Of a stretch of DNA of 58,867 bases, positions 6,183-15,454 are shown piece by piece. The notes beneath the pieces are model-generated. The model worked only from the letters and a program-made list of their open reading frames with translations. It made no database searches and was not told the origin of the DNA. The stretch is from a virus. Made by a program: the position numbers and the translations under genes. The DNA lies in the IMG/VR virus record IMGVR_UViG_3300049203_000265, positions 1 to 58,867 of that record; one strand, written 5' to 3'. The stretch's first letter is position 1, and each line of letters opens with the position of its first letter.

Positions 6183-8101
6183 CCATCGCGCGCGAGTCGC
6201 CGAGTCAGGCAACCGGCGTCATCGCGGACGCCGCGGCCAGTATCGGGCGCGCGTTCCTGAACAACGTTCAGACGGGATCGTTGGTCGTAATCGTCGTCGG
6301 CAGTGATTACGTCACCAACTTCGTCGCGGGAGACTGCACCAAGACCGCAGGCACCGCGACGCTGAGCGCGTTCACGCTCGATCGCATTCAGAACGACGGA
6401 GTCAATCAGCAGGTTGCGCACTGGTCGGCCATCGTGACGGCGGGCGGTTCGCTCACTGTCTCGGTCTCGACACCGGGCTCTCACTACTCGGTGATGGGCA
6501 TCAACGCCTACACCGGTAGCTGGGACTCGTCGCGTGTCGAGGCAGGCAATGGCGCCAACTTCACCACCAGCACCACGCCGTCGTCGGGCAATGCCACCAG
6601 TGCGGGCGAGGCCCTGTTCGTCGGCGGCTTGGCGGTGCACAACGGTGCTGTGGTCACGCTCACGCCGGGCAGCTCGTTCGCGTCGATCTTCAGCTCGCTC
6701 GACGGCACTGCCCACATCGTCGGCGACATCACCGACAAGATCGACGGTAGCGGCGCCACCGAGGCCGCGTCGTGGACCATCAGTGTCGCGCCGCTCACCA
6801 CTTCGGCGCAGGTCGTCGCGTACAAGGAGGCCGGCGTCAGTGCTACGGCCGACCAGGAGGGCGCGCGCTTCGGCAACGACGACGGGAGCGAGAGCGCCCA
6901 CACGTTCGCCGCCGCGCAGGATTCGAACGTCACCGCGCCGCTCGGGGCCAACCTCCTCGGGCGATTTCTGATCGACGGCACTCTCGACCTCCCGAACACG
7001 GCCTACACGCTTCGGTACCAGAAGAACGGCGCGGGCGGCTACGTCGCGGTACCAGTGGGCCCCACGTTCTCGACACCATCCACGTACTTCGGCGGCGCGA
7101 GCGGTGGCACGAACCCGACGACGAGCACGACGATCACCATCCCGGCGAGCCTGCCGGCGAACAGTGTATTGTCGCTCCACTTCACCAGCCGCGACCACAC
7201 GAGCGGCACGGGTCAGCCGATCGTCACCGACAACAACGGCGGTGCAGCGTGGACGCAGCGGCAGTTCTCAACCGACCGCAAGGCTCAGTGGTGGTACAAG
7301 CGCGTCGAGGCGAACCTGTCGGGCAAGACCATCACGATCAGCGGAGCGGTGGGTTCTCTGAGCGCGCGCCTGGTCGTGCTGCAGAACGTGTTCGCCACGG
7401 GCGACCCGTTCACGGACTTCGTCGAGGAGTCGAACGCTTCCGGCAACGAGACGCACGCGGCGATCACGCCGACGAACGCCGGCAGCGCTGTGGTGTTCGC
7501 CGTCTACAACTACGCGAACGACAACACGGTGACATCGGTGACTGCGGCGACCACAGGCGCGCCGGGCCAGTCGACGAGCCACGTGTCCACCGGCGGCCTC
7601 GACTCCGGGGTGCACGTGGCGGTGTGGGACAACCACCCTGCGTCGTCCTCCGGCGCGATCACCTGGGCGCAGACCGACGGCACTACTTACAGCCATGTGT
7701 ACGCGGTCAAACCGCTCGTCACCAACAACGAGATCTATGTCTCGCCGAGCAGCAACATCACCGCCGGCGGCGAGGCCACCACCGCGAGGCTGACCGCCCC
7801 GAGCGGCAAGACCACGTCGGACTTCGTGACCGGGCGTCGCTGGGACGACGAGAACGGGTCCGATTCCATCGACGTCACGGCCGACGACTACACCGAGCTC
7901 GAGTGGTGTCTGCAGGCACAGTCCCCGATGGTGAACGGTGACTACGTCGACCTACGCGTGTACGCTGGCGGAAGTGCTCTGGCCGGCTACGGCGTGACGC
8001 CTCGCTGGACTTTCGGCACGCCGACCACGTTCTCGACACCCATCGTACCGTTGCTGGTCCAACCGGCTCCGCGTCTTGCAGCCCTGCTGCGATCGTTCTA
8101 A
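6179..8101 (+). CDS. Large fibre-like virion protein with repeated beta domains
   Basis: The start is the GTG at 6179 (GGGAG upstream, 4-nt overlap with the previous stop). The 640-residue protein is Thr/Ser/Gly-rich. It seems to contain two similar beta-sandwich domains (roughly residues 1-220 and 300-520), each with SVT or VSV strands and an Ala/Gly-rich loop, then a shorter C-terminal domain ending in TFSTPIVP. It is most likely a tail or side fibre subunit. Its position before the terminase gene is unusual for siphophages. Confidence 0.5.
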   Translation: MTIARESPSQATGVIADAAASIGRAFLNNVQTGSLVVIVVGSDYVTNFVAGDCTKTAGTATLSAFTLDRIQNDGVNQQVAHWSAIVTAGGSLTVSVSTPGSHYSVMGINAYTGSWDSSRVEAGNGANFTTSTTPSSGNATSAGEALFVGGLAVHNGAVVTLTPGSSFASIFSSLDGTAHIVGDITDKIDGSGATEAASWTISVAPLTTSAQVVAYKEAGVSATADQEGARFGNDDGSESAHTFAAAQDSNVTAPLGANLLGRFLIDGTLDLPNTAYTLRYQKNGAGGYVAVPVGPTFSTPSTYFGGASGGTNPTTSTTITIPASLPANSVLSLHFTSRDHTSGTGQPIVTDNNGGAAWTQRQFSTDRKAQWWYKRVEANLSGKTITISGAVGSLSARLVVLQNVFATGDPFTDFVEESNASGNETHAAITPTNAGSAVVFAVYNYANDNTVTSVTAATTGAPGQSTSHVSTGGLDSGVHVAVWDNHPASSSGAITWAQTDGTTYSHVYAVKPLVTNNEIYVSPSSNITAGGEATTARLTAPSGKTTSDFVTGRRWDDENGSDSIDVTADDYTELEWCLQAQSPMVNGDYVDLRVYAGGSALAGYGVTPRWTFGTPTTFSTPIVPLLVQPAPRLAALLRSF

Positions 8102-8112
8102 CAGGAGGACTC

Positions 8113-8583
8113 ATGTCCGGCACGTTCCAAGTACCAATCCCGTTCACTTCGGTCTCGGCCGCGGTGGACCTCGCCGAAATCATCGGCCACGCGACCAAAC
8201 CGTACATCATCCTGGAGATCAACCTCTACCAGGTGACGGAGCTCGGCGACGCGGCCGAGGAGCAGCTCAAACTCGCCCTGAAGAGCGGCCAGACGACGTC
8301 CGGCTCCGGCGGCAACGCGGCCGTAGCGGCACCGTCCACCGACGCCGGCGCGGGCACGTCGGGCTTCACCTACGAGACAATGAACACCACGAAGGCGTCC
8401 GCAGGCACCATCACCACCCACAAAAACTTCGGATGGAACGTGCGCGGGCCGTTCGAGAAGGTGTTCACCGAGTATTCGCAGAACGTGATCCCGGCGGCCA
8501 CCAGGTCCACCCTCGAACTGGTGGACGCTCCGGCCGACGCGATCACCATCGGCGGTTACATGATCGTACAGGAAATCGGCTGA
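8113..8583 (+). CDS. Hypothetical virion-associated protein, 156 aa
   Basis: A strong AGGAGG precedes the ATG. The protein starts with a small domain (SVSAAVDLAEIIGHATKPYIILEINLYQ) and has a Gly/Ala-rich linker around residues 60-85. It ends in a beta-rich segment with ELVDAPADAITIGGYMIVQE. It lies between two fibre-like genes, so it may be a connector or capping protein for the fibre. No family is assigned. Confidence 0.55.
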   Translation: MSGTFQVPIPFTSVSAAVDLAEIIGHATKPYIILEINLYQVTELGDAAEEQLKLALKSGQTTSGSGGNAAVAAPSTDAGAGTSGFTYETMNTTKASAGTITTHKNFGWNVRGPFEKVFTEYSQNVIPAATRSTLELVDAPADAITIGGYMIVQEIG

Positions 8584-9923
8584 TGCGCACCAGGCTCTTC
8601 CAGAGGAGTCCGCGACCACAGCCGAAGGCTGTGATCCTGACCATTCTGCTCTCGAAGAGCACGATCACTTCTGCGTCCATCAGTGAGGCCGCCGCGGCCT
8701 CCGACTCGCTCTCGGCGACCGTGGTGCGAGTGGACGTGCTCTCGGAGTCCGCCTCGGGCACCGACACCGTCTCGTCGGTCCGCCAGTCGCCCGTCTCGCT
8801 CACGGAGCTCGGAGCGGGCTCCGAGACGGTCTCCGGGGCCAACCAGTCGCCCGTCTCGCTCGCCGAGGCCGGTTCGGGCTCCGATACGCTCTCGAGTGCT
8901 CTGCAGTCGCCCGTTTCGCTCTCCGAGGCCGGTTCGGGCTCGGAGACGGTGTCGGCGACACAGAGCACGACCGGGTCGGTCGCCGAGGCCGCATCCGGTT
9001 CGGACGCAATCTCGAGCGTCAGGGCGTCGCCCGTCTCGCTCACGGAAGCCGCGTCCGGCGGCGACACGACCGACGCGAGCACGTCGGGCAACCTCGTCAG
9101 CCTGGCGGAGCCGGCGAGCGCGGTGGACTCCGTCGGGACGACTCTACAGACCTCGGCGTCGGTCTCCGAGGCGGCTAGCGCGGCGGACGCGCCGTCCACC
9201 ACCCTGTCGACCGGGGCAAGCCTCGCCGAGGCGGCGTCGGCCGCGGAGGTCGTGTCGGCCGTCATGGCGGCGGTGGTGTCGATCGTCGAGGCAGCGGCCG
9301 CGGCGGACTCGCCCTCGGTCGTCAGACAGTCGAGCCACAGCCTGACGGAGCCGGCCTCGGCGGCCGACACGACCAACGCGTCCACCAGCAATCCGCTGTC
9401 CGACAGTCTGTCCGAGCCGGCGAGCGCGGCCGACACGGTGTCCACCACCGCCGCGATGGGCGTTGTGCTGAGCGAGCCGTCGCCGGCCTCGGACTCCGTG
9501 TCGGGGAGCAAGGCCACGTCGGCGGCCACCACCGAGGCCGCGGTCGCGGCGGACACGGTGTCGTCGGTCCGGACACTCGCCGTCGTGGTGCAGGAGTCGG
9601 CCAACAGCGGCGACACGTGGTCGACGATCGCGTCGATGGCGGTTCAGATCGGCGAGTTCGCCACCGGCCAGGACGTGGTGTCGACACTGTGGGCGACGCT
9701 CGCCCAGCTGACGGAGGTCGCGTCCGCACAGGACGTCATGAGCGCCAACACCCCGCAGGTGTCACTCGTCGAGGTCGCCGACGCCAAGGACTTCGTCGCT
9801 TGGATCAACTTCGACGGCGAAGAGCGACGGTACCGTGTGACGGCCGAGGCGCGCTCGTTCACGGTACCGGGCGAGGATCGCAGTATCGACGTAACCGACC
9901 AGGACAGGAGCTTCGGAGTATGA
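8583..9923 (+). CDS. Fibre or stalk protein made of about 18 tandem 20-residue repeats
   Basis: After a 30-residue basic N-terminus, residues about 33-400 consist of successive units of 20 (rarely 19-22) residues. Each begins Leu/Val-x-Glu, has Ala-Ser or Gly-Ser, then an invariant-like Asp or Glu, then Val-Ser, and ends before the next L-x-E. Examples are LSEPASAADTVSTT and LAEAGSGSDTLSSA. The last 45 residues leave the pattern (VAWINFDGEERRYRV). The regular period suggests a beta-solenoid or extended stalk. It is low in aromatic and basic residues and is flanked by other fibre-like genes. Confidence 0.65.
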   Translation: MRTRLFQRSPRPQPKAVILTILLSKSTITSASISEAAAASDSLSATVVRVDVLSESASGTDTVSSVRQSPVSLTELGAGSETVSGANQSPVSLAEAGSGSDTLSSALQSPVSLSEAGSGSETVSATQSTTGSVAEAASGSDAISSVRASPVSLTEAASGGDTTDASTSGNLVSLAEPASAVDSVGTTLQTSASVSEAASAADAPSTTLSTGASLAEAASAAEVVSAVMAAVVSIVEAAAAADSPSVVRQSSHSLTEPASAADTTNASTSNPLSDSLSEPASAADTVSTTAAMGVVLSEPSPASDSVSGSKATSAATTEAAVAADTVSSVRTLAVVVQESANSGDTWSTIASMAVQIGEFATGQDVVSTLWATLAQLTEVASAQDVMSANTPQVSLVEVADAKDFVAWINFDGEERRYRVTAEARSFTVPGEDRSIDVTDQDRSFGV

Positions 9924-10246
9924 GCGAGACATTCGTCGTCGACAGCAAGACCGGCAAGGCGTCGATCGTCAAGGACCCCAACGCCGTGCTGGACTACACG
10001 TTCGATTGGACGACGTGGATGGACGCCATCCCGGAGACCACCATTTCCGCGGCGGACATCTCCGTGGTCGGGAGCGCGGTCGGCAGCACCGCAGCCCTAC
10101 AGTCGTACACCATTGCGGGCAAGACCGTGGTGGCGTGGATCTCCGGCGGCATCGTCGGGGAGAAGGTCACCGTGCGCTGCCGGATCACCACCGCGGGCGG
10201 GCGCATCGACGACCGCACCGTCTACCTCAAGATCAAAGAGCGCTGA
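9920..10246 (+). CDS. Small Ig-like virion protein
   Basis: The 108-residue protein overlaps the fibre gene stop by 4 nt. It has the signature of a frequent phage domain: DYTFDWTTWMD near residue 24, a central VVGSAVGS region, and a C-terminus VVAWISGGIVGEKVTVRCRITTAGG followed by DRTVYLKIKER. Such proteins usually lie among virion genes and are thought to be small beta-sandwich accessories. The exact function is unknown. Confidence 0.6.
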   Translation: MSETFVVDSKTGKASIVKDPNAVLDYTFDWTTWMDAIPETTISAADISVVGSAVGSTAALQSYTIAGKTVVAWISGGIVGEKVTVRCRITTAGGRIDDRTVYLKIKER

Positions 10247-11667
10247 TGGCCGTCGAGTTCAAGCTCTACGAGAAGCAACGCCGGGCGATCATGTCCCCGG
10301 CGGAGGAGATCCTGTACGGCGGCGCGGCCGGCGGCGGGAAGAGCTACATGATGCGCGTGCTCGCCATCATCCTGTGCATGGAGATCCCGAACCTCAAGGT
10401 CTTCCTCTTCCGGCGGATGTACAAGGAGCTGTACATCAACCACGTCTACTCGCCAGACGGATTCCTCGTCATGATGAAGCAGTTCATCGACAGTGGCGAC
10501 GTGGTGTTCAACAAGTCCGACGGGGTGTTCAACTTCACCTTCAACGGAGCACAGATCTACCTCTGTCACGCCCAGCACGAGACGGACATCCAGACCTACC
10601 TCGGCGCCGAGATCCATGTGCTCCTGGTGGACGAGGCCACACAGTTCACGGAGAAGATGGTCCGCTTCCTCCGCACCCGTGTCCGGCTCGGCGGCCTCAT
10701 CCTGCCGGCCAAGTGGGCGAAGCTGCTCCCGAAGATCATCTACGGGACCAACCCCGGCGGCATCAGCCACAGTTACTTCAAGAAGGGTTTCGTGTCCCAC
10801 GGCGAGAGGAGCGTGTTCAAGGCACCGGCCAACGACGGTGGAATGACCCGAGAGTTCATCCCGGCCCTGTCGACCGACAACATCATCATGCTGAAGAACG
10901 ACCCCCGGTACGGCGACCGCATTCGAGGCATCGGCGACGACCGGCTGGCGAACGCCTACCTGCACGGCAGCTGGGACCTCGACGAGGGCAACGCGTTCTC
11001 GGACCTGTGGGACCCGCACTTTCACATCGTGCAGAACCTCTCGCTTCCCAGACACTGGAAGATCGACCGCTGCCACGACTACGGGTACTCCGCGCCGGCC
11101 GCGATGCTGCACGCCGCGGAGAGCGACGGGACCAAGGTGGTCATCAACGACAAGGAGATGATCATCCCGCGCAAGAGCATCATCTTCATCTCGGAGCTCT
11201 ACCTCGCGGACAAGGAGGACAAGGGCCTCAAGCTCCTGCCGTACGAGCTCGGACTGCGGATGTACAACCACGAGGTCGGCCAGGGCTACCGGAATCTGGT
11301 ACAGGCCGGCCCGGCGGACAGCTCCATCTTCGACAAGGACAAGGGGATGGCGTCCATCCACGACTACTACGTCCAGAAGGGCGTGCGGTTCACCCGGGCG
11401 GACAAGCGGCCCGGCAGCCGTGAGCGCGGCTACGTGCTGTGGCGCCAGGGTCTGAAGGCCGCACTGGAGCGGAATGTGGAGCAGCCGTGGATTCTCGTGC
11501 ACCGGAGCTGCTCCAACCTGATCAGCCAGATTCCTGAGCTGCCGGTGGACCCTGAGAACCCGCAGGACGTGTACAGCTCCGCCAACGACCACCTCTACGA
11601 CGCCGGGCGCTACCGGCTGCTGAAGAGCGTGCTGACCGCCGAAATGAACGAAGTTTACGGAACGTGA
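10246..11667 (+). CDS. terL: Terminase large subunit (packaging ATPase/nuclease)
   Basis: The 473-residue protein shows an N-terminal packaging ATPase: Walker A GGAAGGGKS at residues 25-33 and Walker B VLLVDEA near 124-130. A C-terminal nuclease-like half carries acidic residues (WKIDRCHDYGY and later aspartates). It docks at the portal, translocates DNA into the procapsid and cuts concatemers. It directly precedes portal, scaffold and capsid genes, as expected. Its start overlaps the previous stop (TGATG). The cut-site type (cos or pac) cannot be told here. Confidence 0.95.
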   Translation: MAVEFKLYEKQRRAIMSPAEEILYGGAAGGGKSYMMRVLAIILCMEIPNLKVFLFRRMYKELYINHVYSPDGFLVMMKQFIDSGDVVFNKSDGVFNFTFNGAQIYLCHAQHETDIQTYLGAEIHVLLVDEATQFTEKMVRFLRTRVRLGGLILPAKWAKLLPKIIYGTNPGGISHSYFKKGFVSHGERSVFKAPANDGGMTREFIPALSTDNIIMLKNDPRYGDRIRGIGDDRLANAYLHGSWDLDEGNAFSDLWDPHFHIVQNLSLPRHWKIDRCHDYGYSAPAAMLHAAESDGTKVVINDKEMIIPRKSIIFISELYLADKEDKGLKLLPYELGLRMYNHEVGQGYRNLVQAGPADSSIFDKDKGMASIHDYYVQKGVRFTRADKRPGSRERGYVLWRQGLKAALERNVEQPWILVHRSCSNLISQIPELPVDPENPQDVYSSANDHLYDAGRYRLLKSVLTAEMNEVYGT

Positions 11668-11674
11668 GGATACT

Positions 11675-13027
11675 GTGGGCAAAGACATCAAAGAGTTCGC
11701 CAACCCGCAGTATCTCAAGATGCTGCCGGACTACCAGCTCATCCGCGACTGTTTCGACGGGTCGCGCGCCGTCAAGGAGGCCGGCGTCAAGTACCTGCCG
11801 AAGCTGAAGGGCCAGTCCCAGGACGATTACGACAACTACCTCACACGGGCGCTCTTCTTCCCCATCACCGGCAAGACCTGCACCACGATGGTGGGCATGG
11901 CCACGACCAAGCCGCCCAAGGCCGTTTACCCTGCGGAATTGGAGGACTACTTCGTCGACACCAACGCGAGCTACCAGTTCACGGAGTTCTACGTGCGCAC
12001 GCTCACCGAGGTCACCCTTATGGGCAGGTGGGGCGTGCTCATCGACGGCCCGGCGAATGCTTCGGGCGAGCCGCGGCTGTGCCCGTACAGTGCAGAGAAC
12101 ATCATGCGCTGGATCGTCGACCGTGACGGCAGGCCGATCGATCTCCTGTTGAGGGAGATGCACCTCGTTTCCGGCGAGCAGGAATTCGAGCTGAAGATGG
12201 TGACGATCTACCGCAGATGCGTCGTGGCCAACGGCGTGTACACGGTGATGGAATACGACGAGGACCTGAAGCCGAGCAAGCCGCCGGTCACCCCACTCTT
12301 CTCCGGCCGGACGATCGACTACGTGCCGTTCGTCTGCATGGGCTCGACCGGCGTCCACATGGAGCCGGACCGCCCGCCGATGCTCGACATCGCGACCATC
12401 AACCACTCGCACTACCTCACGAGCGCGGACCTCGAGTGGGGTCGCCACATCACAGGCCTTCCGACGCCGGTGGTGTCGGGCGTCGACTCCAGCACCAAGC
12501 TCTCCATCGGCGGCACTTCCGCCTGGGTGCTGCCGACGCCGGAGGCGAAGGCCTACTACATGGAGTTTCTCGGCCAGGGCCTGCAGTCGCTCGAGAAGGG
12601 CATGGCCGACAAGATCAGCCTGATGGCGTCCGTGTCGGCCCGCATGGTGGACACGTCCACCCGCGGTTCGGAGGCCGCCGAAACAGTCAAACTGCGCTAC
12701 ATGAGCGAGACGGCCAGCCTGGTACACATCATCAACTCCGTGGAGGGCGGGCTGACGATGCTGTACAACATGCTCGCCAAGCTGAAACTCTCGACGGGCG
12801 AGATCAAGCTGACGTTCTCCAAGGAGATCATCGGGGCCGGCATCACGTTCAAGGACCTGGCCGCGATGTTCGAGGCCTTCTACAAACGCATGATCAGCAA
12901 AGAGACGTTGATCTACAACCTGCGACGGGTCGACGCGATCGACCCCAACAGATCGGACGAGGATGAGATGGCGGCCATCCCGGACCCTCCTGAACCCAAG
13001 CCGCCGACAATACCGACAGGAGCCTGA
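11675..13027 (+). CDS. Portal protein (DUF4055-like)
   Basis: The 450-residue protein starts at a GTG (AGGA upstream) and follows the terminase by 7 nt. Its length, mixed alpha/beta wing, the central SADLEWGRHITGLPTPVVSG segment and the long C-terminal helices with an acidic/proline end match DUF4055-type phage portals. Twelve copies would form the DNA channel at one capsid vertex and nucleate assembly with the scaffold encoded next. Order and size make the call strong. Confidence 0.88.
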   Translation: MGKDIKEFANPQYLKMLPDYQLIRDCFDGSRAVKEAGVKYLPKLKGQSQDDYDNYLTRALFFPITGKTCTTMVGMATTKPPKAVYPAELEDYFVDTNASYQFTEFYVRTLTEVTLMGRWGVLIDGPANASGEPRLCPYSAENIMRWIVDRDGRPIDLLLREMHLVSGEQEFELKMVTIYRRCVVANGVYTVMEYDEDLKPSKPPVTPLFSGRTIDYVPFVCMGSTGVHMEPDRPPMLDIATINHSHYLTSADLEWGRHITGLPTPVVSGVDSSTKLSIGGTSAWVLPTPEAKAYYMEFLGQGLQSLEKGMADKISLMASVSARMVDTSTRGSEAAETVKLRYMSETASLVHIINSVEGGLTMLYNMLAKLKLSTGEIKLTFSKEIIGAGITFKDLAAMFEAFYKRMISKETLIYNLRRVDAIDPNRSDEDEMAAIPDPPEPKPPTIPTGA

Positions 13028-13030
13028 CAC

Positions 13031-13762
13031 ATGGTTATGAAGTACAAGATCGCCGCGCTCACGGACGTGCCCGAGGCACTCCGCTCCGAGTACAAGCCGG
13101 ACCCCGCAGGCGGGTTCGTCCTGGACGCTGAGGGCGTGGTGCCCAAGGAGCGCCTGGACGAGTTCCGCAACAACAACATCGCTCTCCAGCAGCAGATCGA
13201 CAAGTACAAGGACGTCGACCCCGTCAAGTACAAAGAGCTGATGCAGATTCAGCGCCGCATTCAGGAGAAGGAACTGATCGATAAGGGCGACGTCGACAAA
13301 CTGGTCGAACTGCGCGTGGCCACCATGCGCGATGAGTTGACCGGCCAGGTCAACACGCTCAACACCAGTCTGGCCACGGCCACGCAAACTCTGTCCGTCC
13401 TGATGATCGACAACAAGGTCAAGGACGCGGCAGTGAAGCTCGGCGTGACCCCGACGGCGATGGACGACGTGGTGCTCCGCGCGCACACCACCTACAAGGT
13501 GGACAACGGTCAGGCGGTTCCGAAGGACGGCAAGGGCCAGGTCATCTACGGCAAGGACGGCAAGAGCCCGATGGACATCGAGGAGTGGATGACCGGCCTG
13601 AAGAAAACCGCGCCCCACCTGTTCCTCGGGACGACGGGATCCGGTGCCGCGGGCGGCCACCTCGGCACCGCGGGCTTCGACATCACGAAGGCCAGCCCAC
13701 TCGACAAGATCAACGAGGGTCTCAGGGCCGGCGGGCTGCTGGCCAACCTGCCGGGGGCCTGA
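13031..13762 (+). CDS. Scaffold-like assembly protein
   Basis: The 243-residue protein begins with a short globular region (ALTDVPEALRSEYKPDPAGGFVLD), continues with a long charged coiled coil (residues about 45-135, rich in Lys, Asp, Gln and Leu) and has a Gly/Ala-rich tail. That architecture and its place between portal and major capsid are typical of phage scaffold or head-assembly proteins. AGGAG precedes the ATG. A built-in protease is not seen. Confidence 0.75.
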   Translation: MVMKYKIAALTDVPEALRSEYKPDPAGGFVLDAEGVVPKERLDEFRNNNIALQQQIDKYKDVDPVKYKELMQIQRRIQEKELIDKGDVDKLVELRVATMRDELTGQVNTLNTSLATATQTLSVLMIDNKVKDAAVKLGVTPTAMDDVVLRAHTTYKVDNGQAVPKDGKGQVIYGKDGKSPMDIEEWMTGLKKTAPHLFLGTTGSGAAGGHLGTAGFDITKASPLDKINEGLRAGGLLANLPGA

Positions 13763-13778
13763 GCCCCTGAAGTCCTAC

Positions 13779-13818
13779 GACCAAAGGGGTTTACAAACAG
13801 AGAAAATCGCCGTATAAT
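13779..13818 (+). promoter_or_regulatory. Late-class promoter for the capsid gene
   Basis: Box GACCAAA (13779-13785), -35 TTTACA (13790-13795), 17-bp spacer and -10 TATAAT (13813-13818). It shares the GACCAAAGGGG variant only with the promoter at 1540, so the two appear to form a late class. It gives the major capsid gene an independent, probably strong start. Confidence 0.8.
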
Positions 13819-13824
13819 GTCACC

Positions 13825-13966
13825 CAAGCGCGAGAACCGGGGTCCGGGTGCTCGCAGTAGTGCTCGCCATCTCGAGATGCCTGGTAGGCATCTCGAAATG
13901 CGCAGGACCCTCCGGTGGAGGGGATGTTGACGCAGATCTTCATCAACTCTTCCGGAGAATTCCGAA
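13825..13966 (+). promoter_or_regulatory. Structured 5' leader of the capsid mRNA
   Basis: About 140 untranslated bases contain a perfect 11-bp hairpin (TCGAGATGCCT, loop GGT, AGGCATCTCGA at 13872-13896) and a second CCTCC-GGT-GGAGG hairpin with the same GGT loop (about 13909-13921). A possible closing pair is GGGTCC (around 13840) with GGACCC (13905-13910). It could stabilise the abundant capsid message or regulate its translation. CCGGAG lies just before the ATG. Confidence 0.6.
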
Positions 13967-14899
13967 ATGGCATCGCTCACCCTGACCGAAGCCGCCAAGA
14001 TCCAGCAGAATCCGCTGATCGCCGGCGTCATCGAGTCGATCGTCACGGTCAACCAGTTTTACCGCGTCCTGCCGTTCGACCAGATTGTCGGCAACGCTCT
14101 GCTGTACTCGCGCGAGAACGCCCTGGGCGGCGTGGCTCCGATCGGCATCGGCGGCGGGTCCAACGCCATCCCGGCGGCCGCGAAGCTCCCGGCGACCTTC
14201 ACGCCGGTCACGACCCCGCTCAAGGCCCTGATCGGCGACGCCGAGGTCGACCACTTCATCAACGTCACGATGGGTACCCAGAACAGCCAGACCGGCGTTC
14301 AGGTGATGTCGAAGGCCAAGAACCTCGGCCGCGAGTACCAGCGCCAGTTCATCCTCGGCGACTCGGCGGTCGATCCGCTGGAGTTCGACGGCCTCCAAAA
14401 GCTGACGCCCACGGCGCAGACCAAGGACTATGCGTCGGCGGCCTACACCCTGGACATGCTCGACGAGCTGATCAGCATGGTGAAGGCCAAGGACGGCGCG
14501 GTGGACTTCATCATGATGCCCGACGAAGGCCTGCGCAAGCACATGTCGGTGCTCCGCGGCCTGGGCGGCGCGAGCCTGACCGAAGTCGTGAACCTGCCCG
14601 GCGGCGGACAGCAGATGTTCTACCGCGGCATCCCGATGTTCCGCAACGACTACATCCCGGTGTCCGGCGGCGGCTCGCCCCGCAACGGCGACATCTACGT
14701 CGGGACGGTGGACGACGGCTCTCGCAAGGTCGGCATCGCCGGCCTGACTAGCCAAGTGCAGGCCGGCATCTTCGTGTCGGCGGTCGGCGAGGCCGAGCAG
14801 ACCAACGACATCATCACCCGCCTTCGCTTCTACGCGAGCATGGCGGTGTTCACGGAGCTGGGGGTCGCCCGCGGCAAAGACGTGAAGATGGTCGGCTGA
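13967..14899 (+). CDS. Major capsid protein
   Basis: The 310-residue protein lies after portal and scaffold and has its own promoter and leader. Its N-terminus is helical, then beta-rich with IGGGSNAIPAAAKLPATFTPVTTPLKALIGDAEVD-type phrases. A central helical domain (YTLDMLDELISMVKAK) follows, then PMFRNDYIPVS and a C-terminal domain TNDIITRLRFYASMAVFTELGVARGKDV. Size and these features fit an HK97-fold capsid subunit without a long scaffold fusion. The assignment rests on pattern and synteny. Confidence 0.88.
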   Translation: MASLTLTEAAKIQQNPLIAGVIESIVTVNQFYRVLPFDQIVGNALLYSRENALGGVAPIGIGGGSNAIPAAAKLPATFTPVTTPLKALIGDAEVDHFINVTMGTQNSQTGVQVMSKAKNLGREYQRQFILGDSAVDPLEFDGLQKLTPTAQTKDYASAAYTLDMLDELISMVKAKDGAVDFIMMPDEGLRKHMSVLRGLGGASLTEVVNLPGGGQQMFYRGIPMFRNDYIPVSGGGSPRNGDIYVGTVDDGSRKVGIAGLTSQVQAGIFVSAVGEAEQTNDIITRLRFYASMAVFTELGVARGKDVKMVG

Positions 14900-14905
14900 T
14901 CCGCC

Positions 14906-15454
14906 GTGAGCCTGACAGTCGACAGCGGGCCCCTCACCCAGACTTGCAACTCGTACGCAAGTCTGGGAGAGATGACGACCTACGTCACCGACATGGTGGC
15001 CGACGAGACCGTGGCCGATCAGTGGTCGGACCTCGACGCCAACGTCAAGGCTGCTTACCTGGTGAACGCCAGCAAGCGCCTGGACCAGCTGTTCGACTGG
15101 ATCGGAGAGAGGTACTCCGAGGCTCAGGGCATGAAGTGGCCGCGCTACAACGCGTGCGTGGACGGGTACCTGCTGACATCCACGGTCATCCCGCCGGCCG
15201 TGCGCGACGCGGCCTGCGAGATGGCGGTGTGGATGATGCAGAATGACGGGGTGATCTCCGTCGGCCAGTCACAGGCCTACAGCAAGATCGAGGTCGGCCC
15301 CATCCAGATCGACTTCAACCAGAACCTCGCCACTGCGGACCGCAAGTACGCGCCCGATAACGTGCCGATGATGCTGCGCGACTACGGCAGTATGAAGAAC
15401 CCTGACTTGCCGGGCGCCAAGAGCATCAGAGTCGTGAGGTTGGTCCGTGCTTAA
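14906..15454 (+). CDS. Head-tail adaptor (DnaT-like connector family)
   Basis: The 182-residue helical protein (SYASLGEMTTYV, VKAAYLVNASKRLDQLFDWIG, then PAVRDAACEMAVWMM) has the pattern of phage proteins often labelled DnaT-like. These are thought to be the first connector ring below the portal. The GTG start has only a poor ribosome site, so coupling to the capsid gene 6 nt upstream is likely. Its place directly after the capsid gene supports the connector role. Confidence 0.7.
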   Translation: MSLTVDSGPLTQTCNSYASLGEMTTYVTDMVADETVADQWSDLDANVKAAYLVNASKRLDQLFDWIGERYSEAQGMKWPRYNACVDGYLLTSTVIPPAVRDAACEMAVWMMQNDGVISVGQSQAYSKIEVGPIQIDFNQNLATADRKYAPDNVPMMLRDYGSMKNPDLPGAKSIRVVRLVRA

